NCBI RefSeq assembly: GCF_900188005.1
Contig: NZ_FZNR01000021.1
Span: 1 to 64,000 of the forward strand
From: Actinoplanes regularis
GTDB lineage: Bacteria; Actinomycetota; Actinomycetes; Mycobacteriales; Micromonosporaceae
Direction of reading: 5' to 3'
Length of the DNA stretch: 64,000 bases
Within the stretch, counting starts at the first letter, position 1. Every line of letters starts with the position of its first letter. The position numbers and the translations under genes are program-made. Below are positions 6,829 through 14,810 of this stretch, in pieces. The notes beneath the pieces are model-generated. The model was not told the origin of the DNA. It ran no database searches and saw only the letters and a list, made by a program, of their open reading frames with translations.

Positions 6829-7857
6829 TCAGGCGATCCCGACCTCGCGGAACGCCGCGCGGACGGTCTGCGGGGCGTGGCGGCCCACCTTACCGTCCCG
6901 GGCCAGGATCCGGGCCTGTTCGGCGCAGAGGTACGCGCAGTCCCGGAACTGCGCCTGCGGCCACAGCCCGAGCAGCGCCGCGTAGAAGACCTTCGCGGCC
7001 GGGAACGAGCCGAGGTCGTTGGCGATCAGGTAGAACGCGCGGTTGACGATGCCGCTGTTGATGTGCGGGTCACCGTCCGGCACGTACTGCGACATGTGCG
7101 CGGCCTGCGGGTCCTTGCCGAGCACCGGGTTGTCGTAGGCGGTGCCCGGGTGGGCCATCGAGCGGATCGCCTCGCCGTACATCTGCTCGGCCATCACCTC
7201 CTCGCCGATCAGCCAGTTGTGCTCGCCTGCGTCCAGTTTCTGCACGTACTGGTCGACGCAGGCGCCGAAGATGTCGGAGAACGCCTCATTCATCGCGCCG
7301 GCCTGGTCCGTGTAGATCAGGCCGGCGGTGTACTGGGTGACCCCGTGCGCCAATTCGTGCGCGCAGACGTCCACGTCCCGGGTGAAATCCTGAAAGATTT
7401 GACCGTCACCGTTGCCGAAGACCATCCGGGTGCCGTCCCAGAAGGCGTTTCCGTATTTGTCGCCGAAATTGACGTCACCCTGCAGGGTCAGCCCGGCATT
7501 GTCGATCGAGTCGCGGCCGAGCACCTCCCGGAAGAAGTCGCGGGTCGCCCCCAGGCCGTCGTAGGCGGCGTTCACGTTCGCCGCCGGGGCCGGCTCGTCG
7601 CCCTCGCGGCGGACCAGTCGCACCCCGGTCTCGAACCGGTTCTCGTCGTCGAAGATCTGCCGGTCACCCTTGCCCGGCAGGGGCGCTGTCACCGCGCTGA
7701 GGCTGGTCGTGGTCAGCGCGCGGCGCTGTTGCCGTAGGGCCGCCGAGGCCACCGCGGTGCGCTGCGCGGCCTCGGCGTCGAGCCCGAGACGACCGGCGCT
7801 CCGTGCGATGTGGTCGGTGATGTGCGATGGAATGTAGAAACAGATCGGTCCGGACAT
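6829..7857 (-). CDS. M4-family (thermolysin/protealysin-like) metalloprotease
   Basis: A 342-residue zinc metallopeptidase. The zinc site HELAH with the following MNEAFSDIFG (third ligand Glu) is clear, and INSGIVNRAFYL and a C-terminal thermolysin domain are present. The N-terminus (ICFYIPSHITDHIA) looks like the short propeptide of protealysin-type enzymes, and there is no obvious Sec signal peptide, so the enzyme may be cytoplasmic or exported by another route. The ATG at 7857 follows GAGGGGGG; a longer frame to 7932 has an unlikely Arg/Pro-rich extension. It is transcribed alone, about 90 bases from the operon below it. Confidence 0.9.
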   Translation of the reverse strand: MSGPICFYIPSHITDHIARSAGRLGLDAEAAQRTAVASAALRQQRRALTTTSLSAVTAPLPGKGDRQIFDDENRFETGVRLVRREGDEPAPAANVNAAYDGLGATRDFFREVLGRDSIDNAGLTLQGDVNFGDKYGNAFWDGTRMVFGNGDGQIFQDFTRDVDVCAHELAHGVTQYTAGLIYTDQAGAMNEAFSDIFGACVDQYVQKLDAGEHNWLIGEEVMAEQMYGEAIRSMAHPGTAYDNPVLGKDPQAAHMSQYVPDGDPHINSGIVNRAFYLIANDLGSFPAAKVFYAALLGLWPQAQFRDCAYLCAEQARILARDGKVGRHAPQTVRAAFREVGIA

Positions 7858-8079
7858 GTTCCCCCCTCGGCTGGGCCCGCGGCTGATGCGCGGACCTCTT
7901 CCGGCTGGCCGGCTTTCCGCAGAGATTGGCACCGCTCCGACAGGGTGTCTGTCGATTCTTGAGCAGATACGGGTGCTTTTCTGGGAGAAGGCTATCCGTG
8001 CGTCTTCCGCCGCGAAATCACACGATCGCGGCGAATCGAGGGAAGATCCGGAATAGGACCGGAAATGATCGCCGGGTGG

Positions 8080-9000
8080 TCAGCACTCCGCCTTGCCGAG
8101 GCGCCAGTAGCCCATGAAGGCGACCGCGCGGCGGTCGACGCCGCAGGTGGCGACAAGGTGGCGGCGGAGGGTCTTGATGACCGCGGCCTCGCCGGCCAGC
8201 CAGGCGTAGAAGCCGTCGGTGGCCGCGCTGCCGTCCGGGACCTCCCAGAGCATCTCCTGGTCGACGTCGACGTCCTCGAGGTCGGCGCAGGTGGCACCGG
8301 CGGCGTCGCCGAGCAGGTGGGCGGCGGCGGCCTGGACGGCGGGGATCAGCTTGACGCCGTGGTCGGCGCCGTCGCGCGGCAACCAGGTGACCCGGACACC
8401 GGCCGGGACGTCGAGGAGCAGTTGGTCCCCGCTCTCCGGGACCTCGAGCAGGGCCTCGCCGCAGGCGTCGGCGGGCAGGCAGGCGAGGATCGAGGCGATC
8501 GCGGGGACGGCGGTCTCGTCGCCGACCAGCAGGACACGGTCGGTGCCGGCCGGCGGGTGGAAGTCGACGCCGCCGTGGTCGCCGGGGAACTCCGCGTTCG
8601 GACCGAGCAGGCACGCGATCGAGCCGGGGCGGGCCTCGACGGCCCAGCGGGAGGCGGGGCCGCTCACGCCGTGCAGCACCATGTCGACGTCGACCTCGCG
8701 CAGGTGGGCGCGGACGGCGCGGACCGTGTACGTCCGGATCGGGTTGCGCCGGTCGTCGGGCAGCGAGCGCCACTCGGTGAACCAGTCGGCGCCGGTGGGC
8801 AGGTGGTCCAGGCCGCAGCCGGCGAGCGGCGGGATCAGCTTGCAGCGCTGGTCGAAGCCGTTGGCGGCGAACTTGTCCAGGTCGTCGCCGGTGAACGTGA
8901 CGCGCAGGAAGTTGGGGCTGAGCCGGGTGACGCGGGCCACCTCGACCGGGAAGAACCGGAACGGCGCCGTTTGGATCGACGGAACTGCGGTCTGGGTCAC
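8080..9000 (-). CDS. siderophore-interacting protein (ferric-siderophore reductase family)
   Basis: A 306-residue protein of the SIP/ViuB flavoprotein family, which reduces ferric siderophores in the cytoplasm. It has an N-terminal FAD-binding barrel with RTYTVR (flavin contact) and a C-terminal NAD(P)H-binding part with LLVGDETAVPAIASIL. The C-terminal YWRLGKAEC is typical. The GTG start has GGGGAGG a few bases upstream. A 19-bp sequence at 9022-9040 matches the actinobacterial iron box at 16 of 19 positions, so repression by an IdeR/DmdR-type regulator under iron plenty is likely. No siderophore synthesis or transport genes lie nearby. Confidence 0.92.
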   Translation of the reverse strand: MTQTAVPSIQTAPFRFFPVEVARVTRLSPNFLRVTFTGDDLDKFAANGFDQRCKLIPPLAGCGLDHLPTGADWFTEWRSLPDDRRNPIRTYTVRAVRAHLREVDVDMVLHGVSGPASRWAVEARPGSIACLLGPNAEFPGDHGGVDFHPPAGTDRVLLVGDETAVPAIASILACLPADACGEALLEVPESGDQLLLDVPAGVRVTWLPRDGADHGVKLIPAVQAAAAHLLGDAAGATCADLEDVDVDQEMLWEVPDGSAATDGFYAWLAGEAAVIKTLRRHLVATCGVDRRAVAFMGYWRLGKAEC

Positions 9001-9021
9001 GGCGGCCTCCCCGGCGTTTGG

Positions 9022-9040
9022 TTTGGTAACCCTAACCTAA
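9022..9040 (-). promoter_or_regulatory. candidate iron box (IdeR/DmdR-type operator)
   Basis: Read on the minus strand the site is TTAGGTTAGGGTTACCAAA. Against the consensus I remember, TTAGGTTAGGCTAACCTAA, it differs at three of 19 positions. It lies 22-40 bases upstream of the siderophore-interacting protein start, a good place for a promoter operator. Confidence 0.75.
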
Positions 9041-9135
9041 GCCGCCGGTGGTCTCGCAACCTCCCCGCAACGGCTGAATTCCTGAATGCGGCGGACCGGC
9101 TGACGATCCTAGGGTCCTAGCGGAAGGAGTCGGGA

Positions 9136-9588
9136 ATGCAGATCTCGACCACGGCACTGACCTTCAGCGACGCGGAGGCCGCGCTGTCCTGGCCGATGGA
9201 CGACTGGTCCGCGGCGCTGGAGCCACCGACCGTGTTGATCGCCGGTGCCGGCGAGGACGTCCGTGAGCGGATCGGTAACCGGCTGCGGGCGGAGGGCTAC
9301 CGGGTCCTGGTCACCTCGGACGGCCGGACCGCGATGTCCCTGGCGGTCGGGGAGCTGCCCCAGCTGGTGCTGCTCGGCATGGGCATGCCCGGGCTGGACG
9401 GGCTGGGCTTCTGCTACGAGCTGCACTCGTCCCCGCAGACCGCCGACATTCCGGTGATCCTGATCAGCGGCCGGGACGAGCCGGCCGATATGGACCTGGC
9501 CCGGGTGGTCGGCGCCGAGGACTACCTGCCCGAGCCGCTGGACCCGAAAGAGCTGCTGCTCCGCGTCCAGCGCCTGCTGGGTCACTGA
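9136..9588 (+). CDS. receiver-domain protein lacking the phospho-acceptor aspartate
   Basis: A 150-residue single receiver domain (about residues 30-148) with a short N-terminal tail. The fold is recognisable from VLLGMGMPGLDGLGF, VILISGRDE and EDYLPEPLDPKELLLRV. The position that normally carries the phosphorylated Asp (LLD in LLDxxMPxxDG) is Gly, the conserved Lys near the end (TKPF) is Glu (PEPL), and the usual N-terminal DD pair is reduced to GAGED. It should therefore not be phosphorylated in the normal way and may act as a pseudo-receiver adaptor. AAGGAG precedes the start. A PAS/PP2C phosphatase gene follows 119 bases downstream on the same strand. Confidence 0.85.
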   Translation: MQISTTALTFSDAEAALSWPMDDWSAALEPPTVLIAGAGEDVRERIGNRLRAEGYRVLVTSDGRTAMSLAVGELPQLVLLGMGMPGLDGLGFCYELHSSPQTADIPVILISGRDEPADMDLARVVGAEDYLPEPLDPKELLLRVQRLLGH

Positions 9589-9707
9589 CGACAGCGGGCG
9601 CCGGCGGCGCCTCGAGTCGCCAACGGCACCGGAACGACGCCGACGCGGAAGCGGGAGACCTCCCGGCGCGCCTCGGTAAACCCCGGTGGTGCCGGTAAGC
9701 TGCGGAG

Positions 9708-11207
9708 ATGGCCGACGAGGACGTGGTCCGGGAGCTGCTCGCCGCAGCACCGGCCGGCTGCAGTTGGCTGCTTCCGATCACCAGCGACGACGGCCGGACC
9801 GTCGACTTCCGCATCGCCGCCACCAGCGACCGGATCCGGGACATCTACGGCCGCGGCACCCAGCGGGTCGACAGCCGGCTCAGCGAGCTGTATCCGTCCA
9901 TGGTGGACGGGCCGCTCTGGCGGCTCTACCTGGAGGTGCTGGAGACCGGGAAACCCGCCACCATGGACGAGTTCCGGTTCGGCGAGACCCGTCCCGGTGT
10001 CGTCGCCGAGTCGCGCTTCGAGGTCAGCGTGAACCGGGTGCTCGGCGGGCTGCTGGTCTGGTGGACGCGGGTCGACGAGCATCGCCGCCGGATGGAGAGC
10101 ACCGAGCTGCTCGGCAGTCTCGGCTGGGCGGAGTACGAGCTGGCCACCGGCCGCTCCGAATGGTCCCCGGGGATGTACCGGATCTTCGAGCGGGATCCGG
10201 CCGACGGCCCGCTGTCCCGGGCCGACCAGGCCGCCGCGATCACACCCGAGGACCGCGCGATCGCCGAGGCCGCCTGGCAGACGCTGGACGTCGGGGCCAC
10301 CTCCGACGTGACCGTCCGGTTCCGCGTCGGCGACGGGGTCAAGCACCTGCGGATCCTCTCCGACCTGGCCCGTGACGCGACCGGCCTGCCGATCAAGATC
10401 TACGCGGTGGTGCAGGACGTGACCGCGCGGGTGGCGACCCGCACCGAGATCGAGCGGCTCAGCGACCAGGTGCGGCTCGGCGAGCTGACCGCGCTCGCCG
10501 AGCACCGGCTGGCCCGGCAGCTGCAGCAGATGATCCAGCCGGTGCCGGAAGGCTCGTTCGTGCTGGACGGGCTCGAGGCGATGGTCAGCTACCTGCCGGC
10601 GGAGAGCGCCCTGCAGGTGGGCGGTGACTGGTACCACGCGCAGGCCCTGCCGGACGGCCGGGTCGCCCTCGCGGTCGGGGACGTCGCCGGGCACGGCATG
10701 GAGGCCGCCAACGGCATGGCCCACCTGCGGTTCGCCCTGGTCGCGTGGCTGTCGGTGGGGATCCGCGACCCGGGTCTGCTGCTGCGCCACCTCAACCGGC
10801 TCTGCACCCAGCTGGGCATCACCGGCACCGCGGTCGTCGGCGTCTACGACCCCAGCACCCGGCTGCTGCCCTGGGCGCGGGCCGGGCACATGCCGCCGAT
10901 CCTGAGCCGGGACGGGCGCAGCATCGACCTGGAACGGCCGCCCGGGCTGCTGCTGGGCGCCGAGGCCGAGGCCGAGTTCCCGGTCGCCAGCGCCGAGTTG
11001 CACCCCGGTGACCTGGTTCTCTTCTACACCGACGGCCTGGTCGAGCGGCGCGGCGACGTGGCCCGGCGGTCCGCGGAGGTGCGGCGCCACCTGAGCGTGG
11101 TCTCCGCGTCGCCGGGCCTCGACCCGCTGCCGCGGATCCACCGGTTGCTGCACGCGCCGAGCCCCGATGACGACACCTGCACCCTCGCCGTCCACGTCCG
11201 GCTCTGA
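9708..11207 (+). CDS. PAS-domain PP2C/SpoIIE-type serine phosphatase
   Basis: A 499-residue cytoplasmic protein with two PAS-like segments (about 10-120 and 130-245, the second ending in VVQDVTARV), a short coiled linker and a C-terminal SpoIIE/RsbU-type PP2C phosphatase (about 290-498). Catalytic features are GGDWYHA and VGDVAGHGMEA (metal-binding Asp residues), FYTDGLVE and DDDTCTLAV. Such enzymes dephosphorylate STAS anti-sigma antagonists. An RsbW-like kinase and a STAS protein lie about 0.5-1.2 kb downstream on the opposite strand, so they are candidate partners, together with the upstream pseudo-receiver. Confidence 0.92.
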   Translation: MADEDVVRELLAAAPAGCSWLLPITSDDGRTVDFRIAATSDRIRDIYGRGTQRVDSRLSELYPSMVDGPLWRLYLEVLETGKPATMDEFRFGETRPGVVAESRFEVSVNRVLGGLLVWWTRVDEHRRRMESTELLGSLGWAEYELATGRSEWSPGMYRIFERDPADGPLSRADQAAAITPEDRAIAEAAWQTLDVGATSDVTVRFRVGDGVKHLRILSDLARDATGLPIKIYAVVQDVTARVATRTEIERLSDQVRLGELTALAEHRLARQLQQMIQPVPEGSFVLDGLEAMVSYLPAESALQVGGDWYHAQALPDGRVALAVGDVAGHGMEAANGMAHLRFALVAWLSVGIRDPGLLLRHLNRLCTQLGITGTAVVGVYDPSTRLLPWARAGHMPPILSRDGRSIDLERPPGLLLGAEAEAEFPVASAELHPGDLVLFYTDGLVERRGDVARRSAEVRRHLSVVSASPGLDPLPRIHRLLHAPSPDDDTCTLAVHVRL

Positions 11208-11680
11208 GGCCGTCTCCCAAAGATCAAATTCCTTCTCCGGTACGACCGATGGGGCCCCGTGACCAGGCCTTTCGGCCGAGTCGCGGGACAGTCCCGCGCG
11301 AGGTCCCGGCCACTCGAGACCACAACGCGCCGCGCGGTCCCCGGGTGGGCGGGGTCGGCTTGTGACGGCAGGGGCCGGGTGTGATCGGCTTCTGGTGGTC
11401 AGCTGGGGCGGTGCGGCTGGGTCTCATGGGGTGTGTCGGTGGGTTGGATCGGCCCCTGGTGACCAGTGTGGTGTGGTTTGTGCGGTGACTGACGCGGTCT
11501 TGAGGCGCGTCGGCCGGCTCGGGTGGGGCTGACGTCGCGCAAGGGTGCCACGGGGCTTGGGCCGAGAGGCCCGGCGGCGGGACTCCATCGGTCGTACCAC
11601 GTCAGGATCTTGAATTTGATCTTGGAAGTTCGGAGGGCTGGGCAGACATCTGCAAGCTCAGGGGCCGGGCTCCGGCGGGT
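11208..11680. other. convergent intergenic region with long imperfect inverted repeats
   Basis: The ends of this gene-free stretch are related as an inverted repeat: about 11221-11280 (GATCAAATTCC, GGTACGACCGATGG, GGCCTTTCGGCC) matches in reverse about 11565-11626 (GGCCGAGAGGCC, CCATCGGTCGTACC, GAATTTGATCTT). The arms match for roughly 55-60 bases with a few gaps. The middle is GT-rich and has no credible gene. It could be a small inverted-repeat element or a decayed hairpin at the convergent gene ends. Confidence 0.6.
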
Positions 11681-12067
11681 TCAGAGGTTGAGGCAGATTC
11701 GGACCAGGGTGCCGCCCGGCACCGAGGCGGTGTAGACGGCGTCGCAGACGCGTTCCACGATGGCGAGGCCGCGGCCGCGGATCGCCTCGGCGGACGGCAT
11801 CTCGCGGCCGAAGGGTCGTTCGCCGCCGCCGTCGACCACGTCGCAGACCAGCCGGCCGTCGTCGGCCCAGACCCGGATGTGGCCGCCGCCGTCGGTGTGT
11901 TGCAGCGTGTTGGTGGTCAGCTCGCTGACCGCGAGGGTGAGCAGGTCGATCCGGGCGGCCGGCAGGCCCAGGGCGCGGGCGCGCTCGGCGACGAAGGTGC
12001 GGACGGTGCGCAGGTCATCAGGATCGGTGTACGACATGCCGTCGGCGCCGGAGGGCTGCTCAGGCAT
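11681..12067 (-). CDS. RsbW-like anti-sigma serine kinase (HATPase_c_2)
   Basis: A 128-residue GHKL ATPase-fold protein. The N box SELTTNTLQH, the G1 box VVDGGGERPF and the G2 box RGRGLAIVERVCDA are all visible. Proteins of this type bind or phosphorylate STAS antagonists and may hold a sigma factor. Its 5' end overlaps the 3' end of the STAS gene by 8 bp, so the two are translationally coupled and probably form a partner-switching pair. No sigma-factor gene is adjacent. Confidence 0.9.
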   Translation of the reverse strand: MPEQPSGADGMSYTDPDDLRTVRTFVAERARALGLPAARIDLLTLAVSELTTNTLQHTDGGGHIRVWADDGRLVCDVVDGGGERPFGREMPSAEAIRGRGLAIVERVCDAVYTASVPGGTLVRICLNL

Positions 12068-12398
12068 GGCGCCGCTCTTCGGCCTTCGTGACGGGGGCCT
12101 GGAGCAGCGTGTCCAGCCCGGTCAGCTCGAGGACCACGGCGACCGCACCGGCCGCGTTGAGCACGTAGACCCGGCCGCCCCGGGCCAGCGCCGCGTGGTG
12201 GGCGGTGACCAGGGAGTGCACACCGGTGGAGTCGAGGAAACCGACCCCGGCCAGATCGACGAAGACCGCGCCGGAACGGCTCACCGCGTCCAGCAGCACC
12301 GTGGTGAGCCGGTCTCTGGCGGCGAGGTCGCAGTCTCCGGTCAGGAACACGGTCACCCGGCCCTGTTCGGCGACGGTTCTCGCTTCGAAACTCGCCAT
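12060..12398 (-). CDS. STAS-domain anti-sigma factor antagonist
   Basis: A 112-residue single STAS domain. The phosphorylation-site motif FLDSTGVHSL is intact, with Ser in the DSTG loop. The ATG at 12398 follows AGGGAAAGG. The RsbW-like gene downstream overlaps it by 8 bp. Its phosphorylation state would be set by that kinase and reversed by a PP2C phosphatase such as the one at 9708-11207. A longer frame on this strand runs through from glnII but out of its frame and is not a gene. Confidence 0.9.
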   Translation of the reverse strand: MASFEARTVAEQGRVTVFLTGDCDLAARDRLTTVLLDAVSRSGAVFVDLAGVGFLDSTGVHSLVTAHHAALARGGRVYVLNAAGAVAVVLELTGLDTLLQAPVTKAEERRHA

Positions 12399-12489
12399 CG
12401 ACCGTCGTACCTTTCCCTGCGGCGCGGAAGCCTGCCCGGCCATCATGACACCCGGCGGCACAAAGCGCGCCTCCGGGAGTGATCCCGGT

Positions 12490-12536
12490 CCGGAAAAGGA
12501 ACACGCGCGGGCGCCGTTCGACCGGCACCCGCGCGT
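12490..12536 (-). terminator. intrinsic terminator of glnII
   Basis: A 9-bp stem (12503-12511 with 12528-12536, arm ACGCGCGGG) is extended by four more pairs after one mismatch. On the minus strand it is followed by a T-rich run (CCTTTTCC, about 12493-12500). It lies 15 bases beyond the glnII stop. Confidence 0.65.
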
Positions 12537-12550
12537 ATGTCCGATGCTGG

Positions 12551-13558
12551 TCAGGCCTGGGCCAGCGCCTCGCAGCAGGTGTCGATCAGCAGGCGGGTCA
12601 CCACGTACGGGTCGACGTTGGCGTTCGGGCGGCGGTCCTCGATGTAACCCTTGCCGTCCTTCTCCACCTGCCACGGGATGCGCACCGACGCGCCGCGGTC
12701 GGAGACGCCGTAGCTGTACTCGGTCCACGGGGCGGTCTCGTGCAGGCCGGTCAGGCGCTGGTCGATGCCGGCGCCGTAACCGTCGATGTGCTCCTGGCGC
12801 TTCTTGCCGAGCGACTCCGCGGCGGTGATGATCGCGTCGTAGTTGTCGCGCATCGCGTTGGTGGAGAAGTTGGTGTGCGCGCCGGCGCCGTTCCAGTCGC
12901 CCTTGACCGGCTTCGGGTCCAGGGTGGCGGAGACGCCGTGGTCCTCGGCGATGCGGTAGAGCAGCCAGCGGGCGACCCAGATCTCGTCGGCGACCTGCGG
13001 AGCGGCGACCGGGCCGATCTGGAACTCCCACTGACCGGGCATGACCTCGGCGTTGATGCCGCAGAAGTTCAGGCCGGCCGCCAGGCAGGCGTCCATGTGC
13101 TCCTCGACGATCTCGCGGCCGAAGACCTCGTCCGCGCCGACGCCGCAGTAGTAGCCGCCCTGCGGGGCCGGGTAGCCGCCGCCGGCCGGGAAGCCGAGCG
13201 GGCGGCCGTCCTTGAAGAACGTGTACTCCTGCTCGATGCCGAAGATCGGCTCCTGGTCGGCGTACTTGGCGGCGACCTCGCGGCAGGCGGCGCGGGTGTT
13301 CGTCGGGTGCGGGGTGCCGTCGATCAGCTCGACCTCGCACAGCACGATGATGTTGTTGCCGCCGCGGATCGGGTCCGGGCAGGTGAAGACCGGGCGGAGC
13401 ACGCAGTCCGACTTGTCACCGGGCGCCTGGTTCGTGCTGGACCCGTCGAAGCCCCACAGGCCCGGCTCGGCGCCGTCGGCCAGGATCTTGGTCTTCGACC
13501 GCAGCTTCGCGGTGGGCTGGGTTCCGTCGACCCACAGGTACTCGGCCTTGACTGGCAT
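12551..13558 (-). CDS. glnII: glutamine synthetase type II
   Basis: A 335-residue eukaryote-type (GS-II) glutamine synthetase, which makes glutamine from glutamate, ammonia and ATP in the cytoplasm. Recognisable segments are WGFDGSSTNQAPG, FGIEQEYTFF, GINAEVMPGQWEFQIGP, GAGAHTNFST and the late YSYGVSDRGASVRIP. The length is normal for GS-II, which is much shorter than GS-I. The gene stands alone, and a strong hairpin terminator follows. A sequence at 13652-13667 upstream resembles a GlnR half-site pair, which would fit nitrogen control. Confidence 0.95.
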   Translation of the reverse strand: MPVKAEYLWVDGTQPTAKLRSKTKILADGAEPGLWGFDGSSTNQAPGDKSDCVLRPVFTCPDPIRGGNNIIVLCEVELIDGTPHPTNTRAACREVAAKYADQEPIFGIEQEYTFFKDGRPLGFPAGGGYPAPQGGYYCGVGADEVFGREIVEEHMDACLAAGLNFCGINAEVMPGQWEFQIGPVAAPQVADEIWVARWLLYRIAEDHGVSATLDPKPVKGDWNGAGAHTNFSTNAMRDNYDAIITAAESLGKKRQEHIDGYGAGIDQRLTGLHETAPWTEYSYGVSDRGASVRIPWQVEKDGKGYIEDRRPNANVDPYVVTRLLIDTCCEALAQA

Positions 13559-13651
13559 GAAATCTCCTCAGACGAAAACAGCACCGGACACGGCGTTGCC
13601 GGACGACCCTGGCGCGGCGCGAGGAGGCTAACGGCCGAAGATCAAATCCAT

Positions 13652-13667
13652 GTTTCCGATCCCGAAC
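13652..13667 (-). promoter_or_regulatory. possible GlnR box upstream of glnII
   Basis: On the minus strand the site reads GTTCG, six bases, GAAAC. This resembles the GTnAC-n6-GAAAC pattern I remember for actinobacterial GlnR, with one mismatch in the first half. It lies about 95-110 bases upstream of the glnII start. A second pair of half-sites is not clear. Confidence 0.35.
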
Positions 13668-13755
13668 AACGAGAGGCACGACACGGAGGTGCCCGGGCGG
13701 GATCCCCGTTCTCGCGGAGGCGGCGATGACCTGCTGCCCGCACGAAGCAATAGTT

Positions 13756-13761
13756 CATAAT
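13756..13761 (+). promoter_or_regulatory. candidate -10 element for the universal stress protein
   Basis: CATAAT stands out in a GC-rich background about 80 bases before the stress-protein start. A convincing -35 hexamer at the usual distance is not visible, so an alternative sigma factor or an extended -10 promoter would be needed. Confidence 0.35.
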
Positions 13762-13840
13762 GTGACGGGCCCCACAATCTTGCCCGGGGCGAGTCGAGCA
13801 ACGACGATCAGGGAGTGCAAGCGCGGAAGGAGGCGACGCC

Positions 13841-14716
13841 GTGCAGACCCAGAAGATCGTGGTGGGCTACGACGGCTCGGCGGAGGCGCGCAAGGCGGCT
13901 CGCTGGGCCCTGGACGAGGCCGAGCGGAGCGACGTGCCGGTCGAGCTGGTGTACGCGTACGAATGGCCCAGTTATGTCCCGGCCGCCGCGATGATGCCCG
14001 CCGCGGCGGTCTACCCGGACCTCGACACCGACCTGGCGGTCGCCGACATGCTCGGCCGGGCCGTCGACACCGCGACGATCACCCACCCCGGGGTGCGGGT
14101 GTGGGCCCGGGTCGAGCACTCGACGGCCGCGGTCGCCCTGATCCAGCGGACGGCCGACGCGTCCCTGGTGGTGATCGGCGGTCGCCGGCTCACCGGGTTG
14201 CGCGCCTGGCTCGGCTCGACCAGCGGCTCGGTCAGCGCACACGCCCGCTGCCCGGTGGTGGTGGTCCGCGGTGAGCCGCGGGTCACCGACCCGGTGGTGG
14301 CCGGGGTGGACGAGTCGGAGAGCGCCGGCCTGGTGCTGAGCTTCGCCTTCGAGCAGGCCGCGGTCCGGGGCGTGGCGGTCCGCGCGGTGCACGGCTGGAC
14401 CCCGCCGGACGGGCGGGACCTGCTCTGCGACACGAACCTGCGGGCGGTCGCCGAGGAGCGTGGCCGCCTGGAAACGGTGGTGGGCTGCTGGCGGCGGCGT
14501 TTCCCGGGCGTTCCGGTCAGCTCCGAGGTCATGGTGGGCCCACCGGGCGAGGTCCTGGCGCAGGCGGCCGCCGGGGCGCAACTCGTGGTGGCCGGTGCTC
14601 GCACTCGCCGCGCCCTGCGGCTGGCCCTGCGCCCGTCGGTCGGCCGTCACCTGCTGCATCGCGCCCGGTGCAGCGTCGCGCTGATCAGCCGGGCTCAGGC
14701 CGCGATCCGCTACTGA
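13841..14716 (+). CDS. tandem universal stress protein (UspA family)
   Basis: A 291-residue cytoplasmic protein with two UspA domains (about 4-145 and 148-285). The ATP-binding loop of the first domain is intact (IGGRRLTGLRAWLGSTSGSV), while that of the second is weaker (GARTRRALRLALRPSVGRH). Proteins of this type are typical of dormancy and hypoxia responses in actinobacteria. The GTG start follows GGAAGGAGG. The last ~25 bases of the gene are repeated just beyond the stop as part of a 54-bp tandem duplication. Confidence 0.9.
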   Translation: MQTQKIVVGYDGSAEARKAARWALDEAERSDVPVELVYAYEWPSYVPAAAMMPAAAVYPDLDTDLAVADMLGRAVDTATITHPGVRVWARVEHSTAAVALIQRTADASLVVIGGRRLTGLRAWLGSTSGSVSAHARCPVVVVRGEPRVTDPVVAGVDESESAGLVLSFAFEQAAVRGVAVRAVHGWTPPDGRDLLCDTNLRAVAEERGRLETVVGCWRRRFPGVPVSSEVMVGPPGEVLAQAAAGAQLVVAGARTRRALRLALRPSVGRHLLHRARCSVALISRAQAAIRY

Positions 14717-14797
14717 TCGCGTCGTTCGTCCGTTCCGGGCGGCCCGGGCTCGGGCCGTGATCCGCTGCTGGTGGTGGGGTTTGTCCGTTCCGGGCGG
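14690..14797. repeat. 54-bp tandem duplication over the end of the stress-protein gene
   Basis: The stretch from about 14690 (CGGGCTCAGGCCGCGATCCG) to 14743 is repeated from 14744 to 14797 with a few changes, including TCCGTTCCGGGCGGCC in both copies. The first copy contains the stop codon of the universal stress gene, so the duplication lies at a gene end. Confidence 0.75.
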
Positions 14798-14810
14798 CCG
14801 GTGGCGGAGT

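Noticed and set aside
9582..11195. 537-codon frame antisense to the PP2C phosphatase
   Set aside because: Shadow frame; the plus-strand protein has complete PP2C motifs.
12060..13340. Long minus-strand frame joining glnII sequence to the STAS gene
   Set aside because: It reads glnII in the wrong frame; only its last 113 codons (12398 to 12060) are the STAS gene.
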